Both the position numbers and the translations under genes were made by a program. A DNA stretch of 18,850 nucleotides. Source: Beijerinckiaceae bacterium. Lineage in GTDB: Bacteria; Pseudomonadota; Alphaproteobacteria; Rhizobiales; Beijerinckiaceae. Positions 7,357 to 15,096 of the stretch are shown one piece after another (position 1 is the first letter of the stretch; each line of letters starts with the position of its first letter). Where the stretch lies: positions 1 to 18,850 of the forward strand of contig CANCSY010000040.1 of the NCBI GenBank assembly GCA_947380915.1, written 5' to 3'. The notes below the pieces were generated by a model. That model was given only the letters and a program-made list of their open reading frames with translations. It did not search any database and had not been told where the DNA came from.

Positions 7357-8281
7357 TGGGTATACCCTCGAAAAAGCGCGCATAGACGTCGTCCAGGCTC
7401 GCATGGCCTGCGTCCATCATGGTGAGATCGCCGCCTGCGGCGACCACGGCCCGGGCGATGTCGCCGCGAATGTCCCCCGTCGCCTCGATGCGCAGCCCCG
7501 AGCCCTCATGGGTCACGCGGGAGACGCCGGGCACGGCGGACAGCGCCGCCTCAAGGCCGTCTCCATGCGCCTCGATGCGGATGATGTGGGAGCCGCCGAG
7601 CACGCTGCGCAGCAGATCCTCCACCCGCCCCATGAGGCCGATCTTGCCCTGGCTGAACAGGGCCACCCGGTCGCAGACAGACTGCACGAGTTCTAGCATG
7701 TGGGAGGACAGAAGGATGGTCATGCCGTCCTTCTTGAGGGAACGGATGAGCTCCAGGAATTCGCGGGTCGATTGCGGGTCAAGCCCGCCGGTCGGCTCGT
7801 CGAGAATGGCGATGGAGGCGCCCTTCATCAGGATTTCCGCGATGGCGAGGCGCTGGCGCATGCCGCGGGAATAGCCGAGCACCTGCCGTTGTCCCGCCTC
7901 TGTCAGGCGCACGCGAGCCAGCGCCGATGCGATGCGCTCGTCGGCTTCCTTGTTGCTGAATCCGCAGAGTTTCGCCGTGTAGCGCAGGTTCGCCACGCCG
8001 GTCAGGTTGTCGTAGAAGCCGACCTGATCGGGCATGTAGCCCACGCGCCGCTTGACTTCGAGGGGCTGGCGCAGCGGGTCGAAGCCCGCCACCATGGCCG
8101 TGCCCGAGGTCGGTTCGGTGAGGCCGAGCAGCATCAGGATGGTCGTGGTCTTGCCGGCGCCATTGGGTCCGAGCAGACCGAAGACCTCGCCCGGTTCGAT
8201 GGTGAGGTCGAGCTTGTCGACCGCCAGTCTCGTTCCGTAAGCCTTGGTGAGCTGCTGCGTGCGGATGACCGGTTCGCTCAT
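7346..8281 (-). CDS. ABC transporter ATP-binding protein
   Basis: A 311-aa ATPase subunit of an ABC-2 type transporter. Walker A GPNGAGKTT at 38-46, Q-loop Gln86, Walker B IAILDEP at 157-163 followed by TGGLDP, and H-loop His194 are intact. The signature is YSRGM at 137-141 in place of LSGGQ, a variant common in the CcmA/NosF-type ATPases. Residues after about 220 form a C-terminal domain seen in drug- and copper-type exporters. The start is ATG 8281, whose ATGA overlaps the stop of the NEW3 gene by 4 nt. A longer frame to 8359 runs inside that gene and is not supported. Product is cytoplasmic and membrane-associated through the permease. Confidence 0.93.
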   Translation of the reverse strand: MSEPVIRTQQLTKAYGTRLAVDKLDLTIEPGEVFGLLGPNGAGKTTTILMLLGLTEPTSGTAMVAGFDPLRQPLEVKRRVGYMPDQVGFYDNLTGVANLRYTAKLCGFSNKEADERIASALARVRLTEAGQRQVLGYSRGMRQRLAIAEILMKGASIAILDEPTGGLDPQSTREFLELIRSLKKDGMTILLSSHMLELVQSVCDRVALFSQGKIGLMGRVEDLLRSVLGGSHIIRIEAHGDGLEAALSAVPGVSRVTHEGSGLRIEATGDIRGDIARAVVAAGGDLTMMDAGHASLDDVYARFFEGIPNAA

Positions 8282-9453
8282 CTGCGACCGAACCTCCCCA
8301 CGGCGCCGACCAGCACGAGCAGGGCCGCGCCGATGACCGCTATGCCCGTTACGCCCCACAGGGTCGAGGTGGTCACGGTGACGCGATAGTTCGCGGATTC
8401 GGATACGCCTTCGCCCGAAGCGCGCACGCTGACCATGTAGTCCCCGGCGATGGCCTTGGCGCTGGGGGTCAGGAGGGCCGCGACCTTCTGCTCTTCGCCC
8501 GCCGCGATTTCGGGAATTTCCTTCGGATCGAAAGAGATCTTCCAGCCGCTGGGCGGGGTGGCGCTGACGGCGACGCCGCGCGCGGGCGCCGAGCCCGTGT
8601 TGCGGATGATGAGGGGAATGCTGCGCTCCTGGCCAGCGGTCGCCTCGCCGCTCAGGCGCTCGTCCTGGCCGGTGACGGTGATGGCGGGCTGGCCGCTGAT
8701 GTCCAGCGCCAGCTTCGCCTGCACGCTCGCCTTGTCGCCGGCGATGGCGAGGGTGATCGGGGTCTCGCCAGCGGGGGCGCGGGGGCCGGGCTTCACGGCG
8801 ACCGTGATGTCCTTGCTCTCGTTCGCCTTGATCGAGAGGCTGGTGATCTCCTGGGTGCTGTAGCCTTCCTTGAAGGTGGTGGTGAAGCCGCCGGGCGCAT
8901 CCACGCGCAGGCTCACCGTCATGTCCGCGCCCGATTCGTTCTTCACCGCCACGTTGAAATCGAAGCTCGACTTGGGCGAGCCGCGCAGCACGGGGAATTT
9001 CGGCGTCGCCGTCAGTTTCGCCGCCAGAGGCTCCGCCAGCCTGATCGAGATCGGCAGGGAGGAATTGGCGCCATCGCCATTGGCGTTGATGGTGAGCTTG
9101 TAATCGCCGGGCTTGGCGGTGGCCGGGATATTCAGTTTCAGATTGAGATTGGCGCGCCCGTCATAATCGACAAAGGCGGCGCTCACGGGCTTGCCGGAGC
9201 CCTCCACATCCGCCTTCCAGTCCGCCGGCGTGTCGGCGATGGTGACGGCGGTGCGCTGGGGCGGCAGGCCATAGTTGTAGATCGTGAGGGGAAGGGTGGT
9301 CTCCTCGCCCGCGCGGATCTGCACGGCGGGAAAATCCGTTGTGAGATAGAGTCCCTTGATCGCATCCGGGCTTGGATCCTTCGCAAAGGATGTCGAAACC
9401 GACGCCAAAGAAACAGACGCCACCATCAAAAGCGCCGACACGCCTGCGCGCAT
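8278..9453 (-). CDS. Exported NEW3-domain protein with C-terminal membrane anchor
   Basis: A 391-aa protein with a signal peptide (MRAGVSALLMVASVSLASVS and following, ending SFA), several immunoglobulin-like beta domains of the NEW3/NPCBM-associated kind (COG1470), and one C-terminal transmembrane helix at about 363-385 before a GRFGRR tail. The repeats show the pattern of a GEE(T/S)-type start, an N-Y/T-G turn and a PGDYKLTI or AGDYMVSV strand. ATG 9453 is preferred because GGGGAGG stands 7 nt upstream; ATG 9468 has no ribosome binding site. The protein would sit outside the inner membrane as a partner of the ATPase and permease encoded downstream in the same operon, perhaps binding the substrate or shaping the complex (inference from gene order). 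Confidence 0.88.
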   Translation of the reverse strand: MRAGVSALLMVASVSLASVSTSFAKDPSPDAIKGLYLTTDFPAVQIRAGEETTLPLTIYNYGLPPQRTAVTIADTPADWKADVEGSGKPVSAAFVDYDGRANLNLKLNIPATAKPGDYKLTINANGDGANSSLPISIRLAEPLAAKLTATPKFPVLRGSPKSSFDFNVAVKNESGADMTVSLRVDAPGGFTTTFKEGYSTQEITSLSIKANESKDITVAVKPGPRAPAGETPITLAIAGDKASVQAKLALDISGQPAITVTGQDERLSGEATAGQERSIPLIIRNTGSAPARGVAVSATPPSGWKISFDPKEIPEIAAGEEQKVAALLTPSAKAIAGDYMVSVRASGEGVSESANYRVTVTTSTLWGVTGIAVIGAALLVLVGAVGRFGRR

Positions 9454-9471
9454 GCGCCACCTCCCCATTTG

Positions 9472-9511
9472 ATAAAAACACCGCCCAGACCGGCCATCCG
9501 GTTTCAGGGCG
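9472..9511 (-). terminator. Hairpin with T-run between binding-protein gene and NEW3 operon
   Basis: On the minus strand CGCCC (9511-9507) pairs with GGGCG (9486-9482), and inside it ACCGG (9502-9498) pairs with CCGGT (9493-9489) around a 4-nt loop. A five-T run follows at 9477-9473. This is the shape of an intrinsic terminator for the gene ending at 9591. It also lies about 20 nt before the NEW3 gene start, so it could act as an attenuator if that operon's promoter lies upstream. The interior loop of 4 and 2 unpaired bases weakens it. Confidence 0.5.
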
Positions 9512-9590
9512 CGAAATGCACGGTCTGATTAGGGCCAAATTTTGACGGAAAGCAAGTCACGCCTGCGTTCCCGGGAATTTGAAGCCCGCC

Positions 9591-10583
9591 TCAACGTGGT
9601 CGCTCGCCGAGGATTTTCAACGCCCGCTCCACGGGGCCCGGATCAAACATCGCCTCTGCGGAGAGTTTCTGCTTGAGATAGCCGCGCCGCATGTAGAAAT
9701 CCTGCTGGTCCATCAGCGAATCCAGCTCGACCCGCCCGTTGGGGTTGATGGCGGTCCATTTCATCTCCGCATAGATGGCGCGGTCCTTTATGGCCGAATG
9801 TTTCACGAAGCCGTCGATCATTTCTTCATGGGCGGGGCCGGGTTGCTCTGCGTCCAGAAAGCAGCGCACGCCCTTGATATAGGCCAGCGTGAAACGATCC
9901 AGCGTAGCGGCGTTTTTCGCCGCCCATTCGGAATTGTACATGAGGCCGCTCACCTCCATGCGCGGCTTCACCATTTCATCCGCATAAAGCAGATGGAAGC
10001 CGCCGCCCTGGATCGCCGCCGTATCGAAGGGTCCGACGAAAACCCCGGCGTCCACCGCGCCCGTCTGGATCGCGGCCACCGACTGGGGCATGCTCAGATG
10101 TTTGGTGTCGACATCATCAAGGCTGAGGCCGGCGGTCTCCAGCGTCTTGCCCAATTCATATTCCGACAGGCCCCCCGCCGCGCTGGTGGCGATGCGCAGG
10201 CCCTTCAGGTCCTTCGCTCCCTTGATCTTGCCCTCGAGCCCCTTGCGCACCACGATGCTGTGCCAGACGGGCGCCTGTCCGCGATTGACGAAATAGCGCA
10301 GGGGCAGGCCTTGGGCGATGCTGTTGAAGAAGGACACGCTGACGCCGCCCCCCATCATGGCCAGATCGCCGCGCACCATCAGCGGCGTCATTTCCGACGC
10401 GGTCTTGAAGGGCGCAATGTCCACCTCGATGTCCTGCTCGCGGAAATAGCCGCGCTCCATGGCGCAGATCAGCGGGCCATCGCCGACATTGGGCACCGTG
10501 CCGATGACGATCTTGGTGGCTGCAACCGCTTGTTGCGCCACGAGGGTCAGGCCCAGCAGAAGGGCCAGCTTCAGACGTTTCAT
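9591..10583 (-). CDS. Orphan ABC substrate-binding protein, NMT1/TauA-like
   Basis: A 330-aa periplasmic binding protein of the COG0715 group, which serves importers of nitrate, sulfonates, aliphatic amines, pyrimidine precursors and similar small molecules. Signal peptide MKRLKLALLLGLTLVAQQ and following, cut near AVA. The mature part starts TKIVIGTVPNVGDGPLICAM, then ERGYFREQDIEVDI, with later family segments LKGLRIATSAAGG and AIQTGAVDAGVFVGPFD. ATG 10583 has GGAG 7 nt upstream; the longer frame to 10649 puts residues before the signal peptide and is not favoured. No permease or ATPase gene for it is in the window. It is divergent from rrf2, with a candidate regulator site between them, so a link to sulfur supply (for example sulfonates) is possible but unproven. 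Confidence 0.88.
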   Translation of the reverse strand: MKRLKLALLLGLTLVAQQAVAATKIVIGTVPNVGDGPLICAMERGYFREQDIEVDIAPFKTASEMTPLMVRGDLAMMGGGVSVSFFNSIAQGLPLRYFVNRGQAPVWHSIVVRKGLEGKIKGAKDLKGLRIATSAAGGLSEYELGKTLETAGLSLDDVDTKHLSMPQSVAAIQTGAVDAGVFVGPFDTAAIQGGGFHLLYADEMVKPRMEVSGLMYNSEWAAKNAATLDRFTLAYIKGVRCFLDAEQPGPAHEEMIDGFVKHSAIKDRAIYAEMKWTAINPNGRVELDSLMDQQDFYMRRGYLKQKLSAEAMFDPGPVERALKILGERPR

Positions 10584-10626
10584 CCCGATCTCCGACGCAG
10601 CGACGCCCGCGTTTTGCGCCATGGTA

Positions 10627-10638
10627 GGCAAGCGGGAG
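10627..10638 (-). repeat. Third copy of the repeat core, inverted
   Basis: CTCCCGCTTGCC read on the minus strand, the 12-bp core of the 17-bp repeats at 1530 and 3775. It lies in the gap between the binding-protein gene and rrf2. A 12-bp match is unlikely by chance in 18.9 kb, though GC-rich sequence raises the odds. Confidence 0.5.
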
Positions 10639-10664
10639 GGCGGGGGCAAGCGATCCGGCCTTTC

Positions 10665-10681
10665 CCGACTTCTCCAGTGGG
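10665..10681. promoter_or_regulatory. Candidate Rrf2-protein binding site before rrf2
   Basis: CCGACT, 5 nt, AGTGGG, close to the published IscR type-1 consensus core (YYGACT, 5 nt, AGTCRR). The stretch TTTCCCGACT at 10661-10670 recurs exactly at 11238-11247 before the sulfate operon. It lies 23 nt before the rrf2 start and 82 nt before the divergent binding-protein start, so it could serve both. Confidence 0.5.
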
Positions 10682-10703
10682 ATTAGAGTGAGCGGTCTGG
10701 AGG

Positions 10704-11186
10704 ATGACCTTGATCTCGCAACGCTCACGCTACGCCCTGAAGGCGCTCATCCATCTGGCTCGCCTGAAGCCGGGGACCGCGCGCTCGACCCGGCTTATCG
10801 CGGAAGGCGAGCAGATTCCCGCCGCCTTCCTTGAACAGATCATGCTTGATCTGAAACGGGCTGGCTTCGTCTCCAGCAAGCGGGGCAAGGAGGGGGGGTA
10901 TCAGCTCGACAAGTCCCCGGAAACCCTCACGCTCGCCACCATCCTGCGGCAGATCGACGGGCCGGTGGCGCCGCTGCCTTGCCTGTCGCGCACCGCCTAC
11001 CGCCGTTGCGAGGACTGCCGCGACGAGGCCGCCTGCGGCTTGCGCGCCATCCTCGCCGACACCCACGAGGCCGTGCTGGCCATTCTGGAAAAGCGCACCC
11101 TGGCCGAGGCCCTCGCTCGGGCGGATCTGATCTCCAGTGAGGCGGGAATTTTCGGGCAGGACGTGTTCGCCGGGGCCTTCATTTAA
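10704..11186 (+). CDS. Rrf2-family regulator, probable Fe-S or cysteine-sensing type
   Basis: A 160-aa transcription regulator. The N-terminal winged helix matches Rrf2 proteins (ISQRSRYALKALIHLA, then QIPAAFLEQIMLDLKRAGFVSSKRG with the GGY wing at 64-66). Cys93, Cys102, Cys105 and Cys111 lie in the sensor loop where IscR has its three Fe-S ligands, so cluster binding is plausible. The start is uncertain: ATG 10704 directly abuts GGAGG (10699-10703), too close for normal use, whereas TTG 10710 is six bases from it and gives the usual family N-terminus beginning MISQRSRYAL. It precedes the sulfate transporter operon by about 100 nt in the same direction. Similar sites before its own gene and before sbp suggest autoregulation and control of sulfate uptake (inference). 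Confidence 0.9.
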   Translation: MTLISQRSRYALKALIHLARLKPGTARSTRLIAEGEQIPAAFLEQIMLDLKRAGFVSSKRGKEGGYQLDKSPETLTLATILRQIDGPVAPLPCLSRTAYRRCEDCRDEAACGLRAILADTHEAVLAILEKRTLAEALARADLISSEAGIFGQDVFAGAFI

Positions 11187-11241
11187 TCCAAGTTACGGAA
11201 ATATATAGGTTTTCAAGAAAAATCCGAGGCCGCTTGATTTC

Positions 11242-11258
11242 CCGACTAATCCTGTCAA
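11242..11258. promoter_or_regulatory. Candidate Rrf2-protein binding site before sulfate operon
   Basis: CCGACT, 5 nt, TGTCAA. GAC (11244-11246) and GTC (11254-11256) are symmetric about 11250. It aligns with the site at 10665 at 14 of 18 positions when both are read from their TTTCCCGACT start. It lies within a weak promoter-like pair (TTGATT at 11234-11239 and GATTAT at 11259-11264, 19-bp spacing), 27 nt before the sbp start, so binding would block RNA polymerase. Confidence 0.5.
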
Positions 11259-11285
11259 GATTATGGGAATTGAACGGAGAAACCC

Positions 11286-12302
11286 ATGTCCCTCCGCAGC
11301 CTCGCCCGCCTCGCGGCCCTCGTCGCCGCCCTCGCCCTGGCACCCGCAGCCCGGGCCGATGTGACGCTCCTCAACGTCTCCTATGACCCCACCCGGGAGC
11401 TGTACAAAGCCATCAACGCGGCCTTCGCGGACGCCTGGCGCCAGAGCGCGGGCGAAAAGGTCACGATCCGCGCCTCCCATGGCGGCTCGGGCGCGCAGGC
11501 CCGCGCGGTCATCGACGGGCTGAAGGCGGATGTGGTGACGCTGGCGCTCGCCCCAGACATCGACGCCATCGCCGCCAACTCGGGCAGGCTCCCCGCAGAT
11601 TGGGCCAAACGCCTGCCCAACAACTCAACCCCCTATACCTCGACCATCGTGTTCCTCGTGCGCAAGGGCAACCCGAAGGGCATCAGGGATTGGGACGATC
11701 TGGCCAGGACCGGCGTCTCCGTCGTCACCCCCAATCCCAAAACCTCTGGCGGCGCCCGCTGGAACTATCTCGCCGCCTGGGGCCATGCGCAGCGCCATTT
11801 TGGGGGCGATGAGGCAAAGGTTCGCGCCTTCGTGGGCGCGATCTACAAGAACGCCCCGGTGCTGGACACGGGCGCGCGCGGCTCCACCATCACCTTCGCC
11901 CAGCGGGGCGTGGGCGATGTGCTGATCGCTTGGGAAAACGAGGCCTTCCTCGCCTTCGACGAATTCGGCAAGGACAAGTTCGAGATCATCGCGCCGCCCC
12001 TCTCCATCTTAGCAGAGCCTCCGGTGGCGCTGGTCGACGCCAATGTGGAGGCCAATGGAACCCGCAGGGCGGCGCAGGCCTATCTGGAATTTCTGTATAC
12101 GCCTGCGGCCCAGAAGATCATCGCGAAGAACCATTATCGCCCGCGCGATGAAGCCGCCGCCGACCCCGCCGATCTCGCGCGCTTCCCCAAGCTGGAACTG
12201 CTCACCATCGACGCGCATTTCGGCGGCTGGGCGGCGGCGCAGAAGGCGCATTTTGCTGAAGGCGGGTCCTTCGACCAGATCTACGGCACGGGGGGCAAGT
12301 GA
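11286..12302 (+). CDS. sbp: Periplasmic sulfate-binding protein of ABC importer
   Basis: A 338-aa binding protein with signal peptide [20 protein letters not shown] and following, cut near ARA before Asp25. The mature start [13 protein letters not shown], the [12 protein letters not shown] segment, [34 protein letters not shown] (two adjacent family blocks), [18 protein letters not shown] and [10 protein letters not shown] are diagnostic of Sbp/CysP. The C-terminus ([21 protein letters not shown]) resembles Escherichia coli Sbp more than CysP. These proteins bind sulfate and in some cases thiosulfate by backbone amides. ATG 11286 has GGAGA at 11276-11280. It ends with a GTGA overlap with cysT, so the operon order is sbp-cysT-cysW-cysA. 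Regulation by the upstream Rrf2 protein is suggested by the site at 11242. Confidence 0.95.
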   Translation: MSLRSLARLAALVAALALAPAARADVTLLNVSYDPTRELYKAINAAFADAWRQSAGEKVTIRASHGGSGAQARAVIDGLKADVVTLALAPDIDAIAANSGRLPADWAKRLPNNSTPYTSTIVFLVRKGNPKGIRDWDDLARTGVSVVTPNPKTSGGARWNYLAAWGHAQRHFGGDEAKVRAFVGAIYKNAPVLDTGARGSTITFAQRGVGDVLIAWENEAFLAFDEFGKDKFEIIAPPLSILAEPPVALVDANVEANGTRRAAQAYLEFLYTPAAQKIIAKNHYRPRDEAAADPADLARFPKLELLTIDAHFGGWAAAQKAHFAEGGSFDQIYGTGGK

Positions 12303-13135
12303 GGGTCGCCCTCCTCAAGCCCTCCCCCCTGCCGGGCTTTGCGCCCGCGCTGGGGGCGGCGATGCTGTGGCTTGGCGTGCTCGTGCTGATCCCGCTGGCG
12401 GCGCTGGTGTGGCGGGCGTCGGGGCTGGGCCTGTCGGGCATTCTCGCAATCGCAGCGCAACCGCGCGTGGCGGCGGCGTTGAAACTGTCTTTCGGTCTCT
12501 CGCTGCTGGCGGCTGCGCTCAATGTGGTGCTGGGCGGCATCGTCGCCTGGGTGTTGACGCGCTATGAATTTCCCGGTCGGCGCCTGCTTGACGCGGCGGT
12601 CGATCTGCCTTTCGCCTTGCCAACGGCGGTGGCGGGCATCGCGCTCACGGCGGTCTATGCGCCCAATGGCTGGATCGGCGCCCCGCTTGATGCGCTGGGC
12701 TTCAAGGTGGCCTTCACGCCGCTGGGCATTTTCGTGGCGCTGGTCTTCATCGGCCTGCCCTTCATGGTGCGCAGCGTCGAGCCGGTCTTGTCGGAAGTGG
12801 AGCCAGAGATAGAGGAGGCCTCGGCCACGCTGGGCGCTTCTCGTCTGCGCACCATCTTTCAGGTGGTGCTGCCGCCGCTGGTCCCCGCCTTCCTGACGGG
12901 TTTCGCTTTGGCGCTGGCCCGCGCGGTCGGCGAATATGGCTCGGTGGTTTTCATCTCGGGCAATATCCCGCTTGTTTCAGAGATCGCTCCGCTGCTGATC
13001 GTGGTGCGCCTTGAGGAGTTTGACGAGGCGGGCGCGACTGCTGTGGCCACCATCATGCTCGCTTTGTCTTTCGCCCTGCTGCTGATGATCAATCTCCTGC
13101 AGGCGCAGGTGCGTCGGAGAACCGGTCATGGTTGA
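12299..13135 (+). CDS. cysT: Sulfate ABC importer permease CysT
   Basis: A 278-aa inner-membrane permease (CysT, also called CysU) with about six transmembrane segments. The EAA coupling loop is at about 172-191 ([13 protein letters not shown] then RTIFQVVLP), which docks on Cys[21 protein letters not shown] at 103-122 is typical of the sulfate/molybdate permease group. The start is GTG 12299, overlapping the sbp stop by 4 nt (GTGA) with a G-rich ribosome binding site just before it. The 3' end overlaps cysW by 8 nt. It forms the translocation pore as a heterodimer with CysW. Confidence 0.94.
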   Translation: MRVALLKPSPLPGFAPALGAAMLWLGVLVLIPLAALVWRASGLGLSGILAIAAQPRVAAALKLSFGLSLLAAALNVVLGGIVAWVLTRYEFPGRRLLDAAVDLPFALPTAVAGIALTAVYAPNGWIGAPLDALGFKVAFTPLGIFVALVFIGLPFMVRSVEPVLSEVEPEIEEASATLGASRLRTIFQVVLPPLVPAFLTGFALALARAVGEYGSVVFISGNIPLVSEIAPLLIVVRLEEFDEAGATAVATIMLALSFALLLMINLLQAQVRRRTGHG

Positions 13136-14012
13136 TCTTTCCCTGCATGAGACCCCCCTGCGCATCCAGCGCGACCGCGATGCGCTGGCCGAGGCGCCAG
13201 CCCTGCGGCGTGCGTTGATTGGGTTTGCTGTGACGGTGCTGGCGCTGTTTCTCTTCCTGCCGCTCGCCACCGTCTTCATCGAAGCCTTTGGCAAGGGTCT
13301 CGCCGGTTTCATGGACGCCTTGAATGACGCAGACACGCAATCCTCCATCAAGCTGACGCTGATCGTCGCCGCCATCTGCGTGCCCATCAACACGGCCTTC
13401 GGCGTCGCAGCGGCCTGGGCGGTGGCGCGGTTTGAGTTCGCCGGCAAGAGCGCGCTTGTGACGCTCATTGATCTACCCTTCTCGGTCTCGCCTGTGATTG
13501 CAGGATTGTGTTGCGTGCTGCTGTTTGGCGCGCGCGGATTGCTGGGGCCGCAGCTCGCCTCCCATGGACTCGAAGTGATCTTCGCCGTGCCCGGCATCGT
13601 GCTGGCGACGCTCTTCGTCACCTTTCCCTTTGTGGCCCGCGAACTCATTCCGCTCATGCAGCAACAGGGGAGCGAGGACGAACAGGCCGCGTTGACCCTG
13701 GGCGCCTCCGACTGGCGCATGTTCGTCACGGTCACCCTGCCCAATATCAAATGGGGGCTGCTTTATGGGGTGCTGCTGTGCAATGCGCGCGCCATGGGCG
13801 AGTTCGGCGCTGTCGCCGTTGTTTCCGGACGTATACGCGGCGGCACCAACACCATGCCGCTGCAGGTTGAGGCGCTCTACAACGACTACAACATGGTCGG
13901 CGCCTTCGCAGTCGCCTCGCTGCTCGCGCTGCTGGCGTTGATCACGCTCGTCATCAAGACACTTCTCGAGTGGCGCTTTGCGGGCGAATTGGCCCTGCGC
14001 CGCAGAACCTGA
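13128..14012 (+). CDS. cysW: Sulfate ABC importer permease CysW
   Basis: A 294-aa inner-membrane permease, the second pore subunit. A cytoplasmic N-terminus of about 30 residues precedes six hydrophobic segments. IDLPFSVSPVIAGL at 114-127 is a CysW signature, and the EAA loop EQAALTLGASDW then RMFVTVTLP lies at 185-205. ATG 13128 is inside the end of cysT (8-nt overlap) with GGAGA 7 nt upstream. Cys128 and Cys129 lie in a membrane segment and are not unusual. A 9-nt gap separates it from cysA. Confidence 0.95.
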   Translation: MVDLSLHETPLRIQRDRDALAEAPALRRALIGFAVTVLALFLFLPLATVFIEAFGKGLAGFMDALNDADTQSSIKLTLIVAAICVPINTAFGVAAAWAVARFEFAGKSALVTLIDLPFSVSPVIAGLCCVLLFGARGLLGPQLASHGLEVIFAVPGIVLATLFVTFPFVARELIPLMQQQGSEDEQAALTLGASDWRMFVTVTLPNIKWGLLYGVLLCNARAMGEFGAVAVVSGRIRGGTNTMPLQVEALYNDYNMVGAFAVASLLALLALITLVIKTLLEWRFAGELALRRRT

Positions 14013-14021
14013 GGCAACCCC

Positions 14022-15095
14022 ATGGACATCGCGATTCGCGCTTTGCAAAAAACCTTCGGCGCCTCGCCCGCTCTGCATGGCGTCGATCTTGATATTCGCT
14101 CCGGCGAATTGATTGGCCTGCTCGGCCCCTCAGGCTCGGGCAAGACAACCCTGCTGCGCGCCATCGCCGGACTTGAAACGCCAACGGCGGGACAGATCCT
14201 CTTCGCCGGACAGGACGCTTTGCGCCTGAGCGTGCAGGAGCGGCGCGTAGGTTTCGTGTTCCAGAACTACGCACTCTTTCGTCATATGAGCGTGGCGGAG
14301 AATATAGCCTATGGCCTTCGCGTACGCCCGCGCGCCACGCGGCCCGCGGCGCACCAGATTGCGCAGCGGGTGAATGAATTGCTGGAGCTTGTGCAGCTTG
14401 CCGGTCTTGACGCGCGCTTTCCCGGCCAGCTGTCGGGCGGTCAGCGGCAGCGTGTGGCTTTGGCGCGCGCGCTGGCGGTTGAGCCGCGCGTGCTCCTGCT
14501 CGACGAGCCCTTTGGCGCGCTTGACGCTCGCGTGCGCAAGGATCTGCGGCTCTGGCTGCGGGACCTGCACAAGCGCACCGGCCACACCACCATTTTCGTG
14601 ACCCACGATCAGGACGAGGCGCTGGAAATGTCGGATCGGGTGGCGATTCTCAATCGCGGGGCGCTGGAGCAGATCGGCGCTCCCGAGGAAATCTATGACT
14701 CGCCCGCCACGCCTTTCATCTTCGGGTTCATCGGCGATTCAAATCATTTGGCGGTTGATATGTCCAATGGCCGCGCCCGTCTTGGGGCGGCAGTGCTGGG
14801 CCGCGTCGCTTCGGGGCTTGAAGGCGCGGCGGAGCTTTTCTTCAGGCCGGAAGACGCAGTGCTGGAGGAGGCGGGCGGGCTTCTGAGCGGCGAGATCACA
14901 GCCGTGCGGCGGCAGGGCGCGAAACGACGCGCGGATGTGCGGCTGGATCAGACGGGCGCCATGATCGAGGTCGATCTACCCCATGGCGCGATTGTTCAAG
15001 CCTCGCAGCGCGTTGGCCTGCGGCTGGAGCGCGTCGGCCTTTTCATGCAAGGACGCCGCGTGAGTTTGCTGGGTGAGGCGCGCCGCGCCGCGTGA
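14022..15095 (+). CDS. cysA: Sulfate ABC importer ATP-binding protein CysA
   Basis: A 357-aa ATPase subunit that powers sulfate/thiosulfate import. Walker [10 protein letters not shown] at 35-43, Q-loop Gln81 in FVFQNYALF, signature LSGGQ at 137-141, Walker B VLLLDEP at 157-163 with FGALDA, and H-loop His195 in FVTHDQDEA are all intact. The C-terminal part from about residue 240 is the TOBE-like regulatory domain of CysA (FFRPEDAVL and following). ATG 14022 follows GAGG. It ends one base before the 3' end of the convergent olsB gene, leaving no room for a separate terminator. Confidence 0.95.
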   Translation: MDIAIRALQKTFGASPALHGVDLDIRSGELIGLLGPSGSGKTTLLRAIAGLETPTAGQILFAGQDALRLSVQERRVGFVFQNYALFRHMSVAENIAYGLRVRPRATRPAAHQIAQRVNELLELVQLAGLDARFPGQLSGGQRQRVALARALAVEPRVLLLDEPFGALDARVRKDLRLWLRDLHKRTGHTTIFVTHDQDEALEMSDRVAILNRGALEQIGAPEEIYDSPATPFIFGFIGDSNHLAVDMSNGRARLGAAVLGRVASGLEGAAELFFRPEDAVLEEAGGLLSGEITAVRRQGAKRRADVRLDQTGAMIEVDLPHGAIVQASQRVGLRLERVGLFMQGRRVSLLGEARRAA

Positions 15096-15096
15096 C

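Noticed and set aside
6553..7425. 290-aa open frame antisense to the permease gene
   Set aside because: Very rich in Gly, Asp, His and Arg, with no domain; a shadow of the membrane protein gene.
9568..9577. TTCCCGGGAA palindrome after the binding-protein gene as a terminator
   Set aside because: A 10-bp perfect palindrome leaves no loop and has no T-run; it is at most a minor protein site.
9579..10691. 370-aa open frame antisense to the binding-protein gene
   Set aside because: His- and Arg-rich composition typical of antisense shadow; the minus-strand gene has a signal peptide and family motifs.
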